Below, one piece after another: positions 5,712-9,060 of a stretch of 9,060 nt of DNA. A program made the position numbers and the translations under genes. The number at the start of each line of letters is the position of its first letter. Position 1 is the first letter of the stretch. The stretch is from DATFLK01 sp035267815. Its GTDB lineage: Bacteria > Pseudomonadota > Zetaproteobacteria > Mariprofundales > Mariprofundaceae. The notes beneath the pieces were generated by a model that was not told where the DNA came from, did no database searches, and saw only the letters and a program-made list of their open reading frames with translations. The stretch is from assembly GCA_035267815.1 (NCBI GenBank), contig DATFLK010000197.1, positions 1 to 9,060 of the forward strand, in the 5' to 3' direction.

Positions 5712-6833
5712 CTATTTGCCATCCAACATCTTTTTCAATCCGCTTCCCATCTTCTCGAGCATGTTACCTGCCCTGCCACCTGCCTTGGCACCGGCTGCCG
5801 CGCCCAGCGGACCGCCGACCGCACCACCTATCGTAGCACCGATCACGGAGGATGGAGCCGGATAGACTTTCGGGTTCGCAGTGGTCCCCGCCACGAGCAG
5901 TTTCATCCCGGTCAGCTTCGCCGTACCGGAGGTCTGGATCTCGCCTCTCAGCCGCCGGTCGGGCGAGATGGCAAGCTGCCCGGTCGCATCCAGGTGCGAC
6001 GACTGCAACAGGATATCCTTGACCAGCATCGCCTTGCCACGCACACGAACCTTGGCGCCGAGGCTCTCGAAGACCACCGAATCACCGGCCAGCTTGCCGT
6101 GTAGCAATGCCACCGCGGCACCTTCCAGACCGACACCCTTCAAATCCCCGTCCATCAGCTGCACGGGCCCGTCCACCTTCAGCGTCTTCTGCATCGCCGC
6201 ACCGTCCGCCCCCCTGGCGGAGACAATCAGGGTCGAGGTCAAATCCCCGGAAAGCACATCGATCCCCTTGGCATTCTTCAGCAGCGGACGAACATGGATA
6301 CCTTTGGCCTCCACCTTGGCGCGCAGGCTTCTGCCGCTTCCGGTCAGAGGCTTCACCAGCGCCGTGATCTTCATCGTACCGCCGTACATGGCCGCACGCC
6401 ATTTGGCCATCTCCAGCTTCTCCGATGTCAGCCGCATCTGGCCGGTCACCTTGTCGATATGGATCGTATGCACGCCCTTGCCGCTGGCCCTGGCGGAGGT
6501 GCGCACCGTCACGTCACCAAGCCGCACCCCGGTCAGGTCCACATGCCCCTGCAGTAACGGCGCCACGTCGATGTCGAGATTGCCGTTCTTCACCGCCAGT
6601 TTCGGCGTGCCCCCCTTGATATCGTTCATCCTCATGTCGTGGATCACCAGTCTGACCGAAGGCAGGAACCGCAGGGAGAGATCGCCAATGGTGACCGGCA
6701 TGCCGACTGCCCGGCCAGCCTCCTGCTCGGCCGCGTGCCGGATACTGTCGGTAGGAACCAGAAACGGCCCGATGACAAGCAGCAACAGCGCGACCGCCAG
6801 CGTGATCAGTGTATAGCGCAAACCCTTTCGCAT
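5712..6833 (-). CDS. AsmA-family-like membrane-anchored protein
   Basis: The 373-residue protein starts with one membrane segment (MRKGLRY then LITLAVALLLLVIGPFLVP, about residues 8-27), followed by an AsmA-like N-terminal region (RHAAEQEAGRAVGMPVTIGDLSLRF, about 32-57, then VRLVIHDMRMND) and long beta-rich repeats with LDIDVAPLLQG and LDATGQLAISPD. This is the layout of AsmA/YhjG-type proteins, which are anchored in the inner membrane and work in outer-membrane lipid and protein homeostasis. It is shorter than classic AsmA (about 600). Near the C-terminus is a glycine-zipper stretch (IGATIGGAVGG, GAAAGAKAGGRAG) unusual for the family. The start at ATG 6833 has AAGGGG 5 bases upstream; an extension to 6872 is possible but has no such site. 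The family is probable; the specific role is unknown. Confidence 0.75.
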   Translation of the reverse strand: MRKGLRYTLITLAVALLLLVIGPFLVPTDSIRHAAEQEAGRAVGMPVTIGDLSLRFLPSVRLVIHDMRMNDIKGGTPKLAVKNGNLDIDVAPLLQGHVDLTGVRLGDVTVRTSARASGKGVHTIHIDKVTGQMRLTSEKLEMAKWRAAMYGGTMKITALVKPLTGSGRSLRAKVEAKGIHVRPLLKNAKGIDVLSGDLTSTLIVSARGADGAAMQKTLKVDGPVQLMDGDLKGVGLEGAAVALLHGKLAGDSVVFESLGAKVRVRGKAMLVKDILLQSSHLDATGQLAISPDRRLRGEIQTSGTAKLTGMKLLVAGTTANPKVYPAPSSVIGATIGGAVGGPLGAAAGAKAGGRAGNMLEKMGSGLKKMLDGK

Positions 6834-6882
6834 CACATCCCCTTTCGAACGGCAAAGACACCGGAACCGCACATATCACAGT

Positions 6883-6913
6883 AGAAGGCCCGGCTGTGCA
6901 AGCCGGGCCTTCT
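6883..6913 (-). terminator. Hairpin behind the OmpA-type lipoprotein gene
   Basis: A perfect 13-bp GC-rich stem, AGAAGGCCCGGCT (6883-6895) with AGCCGGGCCTTCT (6901-6913), closes a GTGCA loop 34 bases past the stop of the lipoprotein gene. It is strong enough to act as a transcription terminator or mRNA 3'-end stabiliser, but no long U-run follows, so termination is inferred. It separates the lipoprotein unit from the AsmA-like gene. Confidence 0.65.
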
Positions 6914-6947
6914 CAAGAACAACGCCGAAAAGTGGCTGGCGATACGG

Positions 6948-7628
6948 TCAGCCTGCGTTGTTGTTCGGGATGATTAGCATCTCCACTCGGCGGTTGAGCT
7001 GACGGCCGGCCTCGGTGGCATTACTGGCCCGGGGGTCGGCTTCGCCCCGCCCGATCGTGCGGATGCGCTGCGAACTGACACCCTGCTGTTCAAGATAGTA
7101 GGCAACCGACTCGGCCCGACGCCGGGAGAGATCCTCGTTATAGGCGGCAGAACCGACATCGTCAGTATAGCCAATAATCTTGATCGTGGTCTGGCTGTAA
7201 CGCTTCAGGATATCGGACACCTTGTTGAGCGTGGACTGAAAGGCCGGCTTCACCGTGGCCGAATCGAAGTCGAAGGAGACCTCGCTGGACATCGTGATCT
7301 TCAGGTTCTGGTTTTTCAGACGCTCGACTTCCACCTGGTGCGCAGCCCGCTCGCTAGCCAGCTGCTGCTCGAACTCCGCCTGCTGCTTGTCCATGTAGTG
7401 GCCGACACCGGCACCGATGGCACCACCGGCAGCACCACCGATCAGCGCACCCTTCAGCGCACCGCCCGAATGGTCGCCCTGATAACCGATGATGGCACCG
7501 GTCACCGCACCCAGCACCGCGCCGGCGGCCGCCTTCTCCTTCGCCTGCTTGTTGGGATCGTTCGGCGAGGTAGCGCAACCTGCAAGCACAAATGCAAACA
7601 CACATACCGGGATCAACACACGTTTCAT
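6948..7628 (-). CDS. OmpA-type peptidoglycan-associated lipoprotein with glycine zipper
   Basis: The 226-residue protein starts with a lipoprotein signal (MKRVLIPVCVFAFVLAGC; lipobox LAGC, Cys18, followed by Ala, which favours the outer membrane). A glycine-zipper region follows (about 35-76: AVLGAVTGAIIGYQGD, GGALKGALIGGAAGG), then a charged, probably helical linker (80-108) and a C-terminal OmpA domain (about 112-222) with FDFDSATVKP and IIGYTDDVGS...NEDLSRRRAESV. Asp156 and Arg171 match the residues that bind diaminopimelate in peptidoglycan. The protein would tether the outer membrane to the cell wall. ATG 7628 is chosen because GGAGGTG stands 7 bases upstream and the lipobox then falls at the expected distance; the reading frame open to 7787 would bury the signal peptide. 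It appears to be transcribed alone. Confidence 0.9.
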   Translation of the reverse strand: MKRVLIPVCVFAFVLAGCATSPNDPNKQAKEKAAAGAVLGAVTGAIIGYQGDHSGGALKGALIGGAAGGAIGAGVGHYMDKQQAEFEQQLASERAAHQVEVERLKNQNLKITMSSEVSFDFDSATVKPAFQSTLNKVSDILKRYSQTTIKIIGYTDDVGSAAYNEDLSRRRAESVAYYLEQQGVSSQRIRTIGRGEADPRASNATEAGRQLNRRVEMLIIPNNNAG

Positions 7629-7689
7629 CTTTTTCCACCTCCGGGAATGGCTGCCTTGGGCGATAGGCCGGGCAGTCTTTTCAGTTACT

Positions 7690-7719
7690 ATATTAGCCTG
7701 TGCCACACAAATAAACCAA
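7690..7719 (-). promoter_or_regulatory. Candidate sigma-70 promoter of the lipoprotein gene
   Basis: On the minus strand TTGGTT (7719-7714) and TAATAT (7695-7690) are 18 bases apart in an AT-rich stretch upstream of the lipoprotein gene, in the 137-base gap after leuD. An overlapping TATAGT at 7692-7687 is an alternative -10. The matches are moderate. Confidence 0.4.
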
Positions 7720-7765
7720 TACGGGAAACAGGGGGAATGTTCGCGTTTTTTGGATGAAACGCCCG

Positions 7766-8410
7766 TTAAGTCGTCGTGAAAAGCCAAGGCGCCTCGGCCT
7801 TGCGTCTCGCCTCATAGGCATGGATCGCATCCGCCTCCTGCAGCGTCAGACCGATATCGTCCAGACCCTCCAGCAGGCAGTGCTTGCGGAAGGCGTCGAT
7901 CTCGAAACTGAACGAATCGCCCGAGGGAGTGCTCACCGTCTGCTCCTGCAGGTCGATGTACAATTGATACCCCTCTTCCGCATCGCATTCGCGGAAGAGC
8001 CGCTCAACCGTCTCGGCCGGCAGCACGATCGGCAGAATGCCGTTCTTGAAGCAGTTGTTGTAGAAGATGTCGGCGAACGACGGGGCAATAATACAGCGGA
8101 AGCCGTAGTCCAATAACGCCCACGGCGCATGCTCACGCGAGGAACCGCAGCCGAAGTTCTCGCGTGCCAGCAGGATACTCGCCCCCTGATAGCGTGGCTG
8201 ATTCAGCACGAACGCCTTGCGCAGCGGCCGGTTGGTGCAGTCCATGCCCGGTTCGCCGTGATCCTCGTAGCGCCACTCATCAAACAGGTAGGGACCGTAG
8301 CCCGTACGCCGGATCGATTTCAGGAACTGCTTCGGGATGATCGCATCGGTATCAACGTTGGCCCGGTCCAGCGGGGCCACCAATCCGTCCAATGTCGTGA
8401 ATGCTTCCAT
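7766..8410 (-). CDS. leuD: 3-isopropylmalate dehydratase small subunit
   Basis: The 214-residue protein has the swivel-domain signature of LeuD: LDRANVDTDAIIPKQFLK (about 13-30), then GYGPYLFDEWRY, ILLARENFGCGSSREHAPWAL (about 79-99) and FADIFYNNCFKNGILPI. With LeuC it isomerises 2-isopropylmalate to 3-isopropylmalate in leucine synthesis, in the cytoplasm. Length is close to the usual about 200. AGGAG lies 7 bases upstream of ATG 8410. It follows leuC with a 24-base gap in the standard leuCD order, so the two are almost surely co-transcribed and form one enzyme. I am confident of this call. Confidence 0.96.
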   Translation of the reverse strand: MEAFTTLDGLVAPLDRANVDTDAIIPKQFLKSIRRTGYGPYLFDEWRYEDHGEPGMDCTNRPLRKAFVLNQPRYQGASILLARENFGCGSSREHAPWALLDYGFRCIIAPSFADIFYNNCFKNGILPIVLPAETVERLFRECDAEEGYQLYIDLQEQTVSTPSGDSFSFEIDAFRKHCLLEGLDDIGLTLQEADAIHAYEARRKAEAPWLFTTT

Positions 8411-8434
8411 ATCGCTCTCCTATGATCTCTGGAA

Positions 8435-9060
8435 CTATTGCCAATCGCGCACATCGACGAAGTGACCGGCGATGGCTGCCGCAGCCGCCATGGCCGGAGA
8501 GACCAGGTGGGTGCGCCCGCCCTGTCCCTGTCTTCCCTCGAAGTTGCGGTTGCTGGTTGAAGCACAGCGCTCACCCGACTCCAGCCGGTCTGCATTCATC
8601 GCCAGGCACATCGAACAGCCCGGCTCGCGCCACTCAAAACCGGCCTCGGTGAAGATGCGGTCCAGCCCTTCGGCCTCGGCCTGTTGCTTGACCAGCCCGG
8701 AGCCCGGCACCACCAATGCCTGCCTCACACTGTCCGCGACATGGCGCCCCTTAGCGATGCTCGCCGCCGCGCGCAGATCCTCGATGCGGGCGTTGGTGCA
8801 GGAGCCGATGAAGACCTTGTCGATGGCGATGTCGCCGATCGGCGTCCCGGCCGTCAGGTCCATGTATTCCAGCGCCCGCTTCCACCCCTCGCGCTGCACG
8901 GCGTCCCTGGCATCGGCCGGGTCGGGCACACGTCCGCTGACCATCGCCGTCATCTCCGGGCTGGTCCCCCATGTCACCTGCGGTTCGATCTCTGCCGCAT
9001 TCAGTTCCACCTCCCGGTCGAAAGCAGCTCCCTCGTCCGAGTAGAGCTCGCGCCAGGCCA
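8435..9060 (-). CDS. leuC: 3-isopropylmalate dehydratase large subunit, C-terminal part (cut by window edge)
   Basis: The C-terminal 207 or so codons are present and the frame runs open through the right edge, so the N-terminal 260 or so residues lie outside. The aconitase-family 4Fe-4S ligands are visible as FIGSCTNARIEDL (one Cys) and EPGCSMCLAMNAD (two Cys), followed by the end-of-family motifs SNRNFEGRQGQGGRTHLVSP and MAAAAAIAGHF. It encodes the catalytic, iron-sulfur subunit of isopropylmalate isomerase and works with the product of the next gene. The GTG at 9010 is internal: the upstream codons WRELYSDEGAAFDRE are typical LeuC sequence. All core residues seen here are intact. Confidence 0.96.
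   Translation of the reverse strand, partial: AWRELYSDEGAAFDREVELNAAEIEPQVTWGTSPEMTAMVSGRVPDPADARDAVQREGWKRALEYMDLTAGTPIGDIAIDKVFIGSCTNARIEDLRAAASIAKGRHVADSVRQALVVPGSGLVKQQAEAEGLDRIFTEAGFEWREPGCSMCLAMNADRLESGERCASTSNRNFEGRQGQGGRTHLVSPAMAAAAAIAGHFVDVRDWQ

Noticed and set aside
7743..7762. GCGTTT / AAACGC stem just after leuD as a terminator.
   Set aside because: It is only 6 base pairs with low GC and an 8-base loop, and has no U-run on the minus strand; too weak to call.

Overview
The window looks like the chromosome of a GC-rich Gram-negative proteobacterium. The evidence is an outer-membrane OmpA-type lipoprotein, a SPOR-domain division protein, an AsmA-type protein and proteobacterial leuC/leuD. 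Gammaproteobacteria or a close relative such as Zetaproteobacteria is my best guess; the species cannot be read from the sequence.

Layout. At 20-589 (+) lies a SPOR-domain protein. It is followed by an IS1341-type (IS200/IS605 superfamily, TnpB only, no TnpA) element at about 586-1863, whose tnpB is a decayed pseudogene on the minus strand. From 1887 to the right edge every gene is on the minus strand. Read in transcription order from the right edge they are: leuC (cut by the window), leuD, an OmpA-type glycine-zipper lipoprotein with a strong hairpin behind it, an AsmA-like protein, a single-domain response regulator, an intact 505-residue TnpB-like nuclease, a KhtT-like regulatory subunit and a KhtU-like CPA2 cation:proton antiporter. 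The last two form a K+/H+ antiporter pair whose genes overlap by 8 bases.

The most interesting object is the second tnpB (3540-5057). It does not have IS200/IS605-type ends. It fills a 1586-bp cassette (3513-5098) bounded by 24-bp imperfect terminal inverted repeats (19/24 identical), and these are flanked by a perfect 8-bp direct repeat, GGAATGAA. This is the signature of insertion by a cut-and-paste DDE-type transposase, yet the only gene inside is an RNA-guided-nuclease-type RuvC protein with all catalytic residues present. The cassette landed between the ribosome binding site and the start codon of khtT. Its inner end supplies a new Shine-Dalgarno and an ATG overlapping the tnpB stop (ATGA), so khtT stays translatable as an N-terminally extended protein.

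The first element was also harmless to its host gene. It inserted at the stop codon of the SPOR gene and its right end rebuilds a stop at the same codon. Thus two unrelated TnpB-bearing insertions bracket the khtTU pair, one with ssDNA-type hairpin ends (degenerate) and one with inverted repeats and a target duplication (apparently intact).
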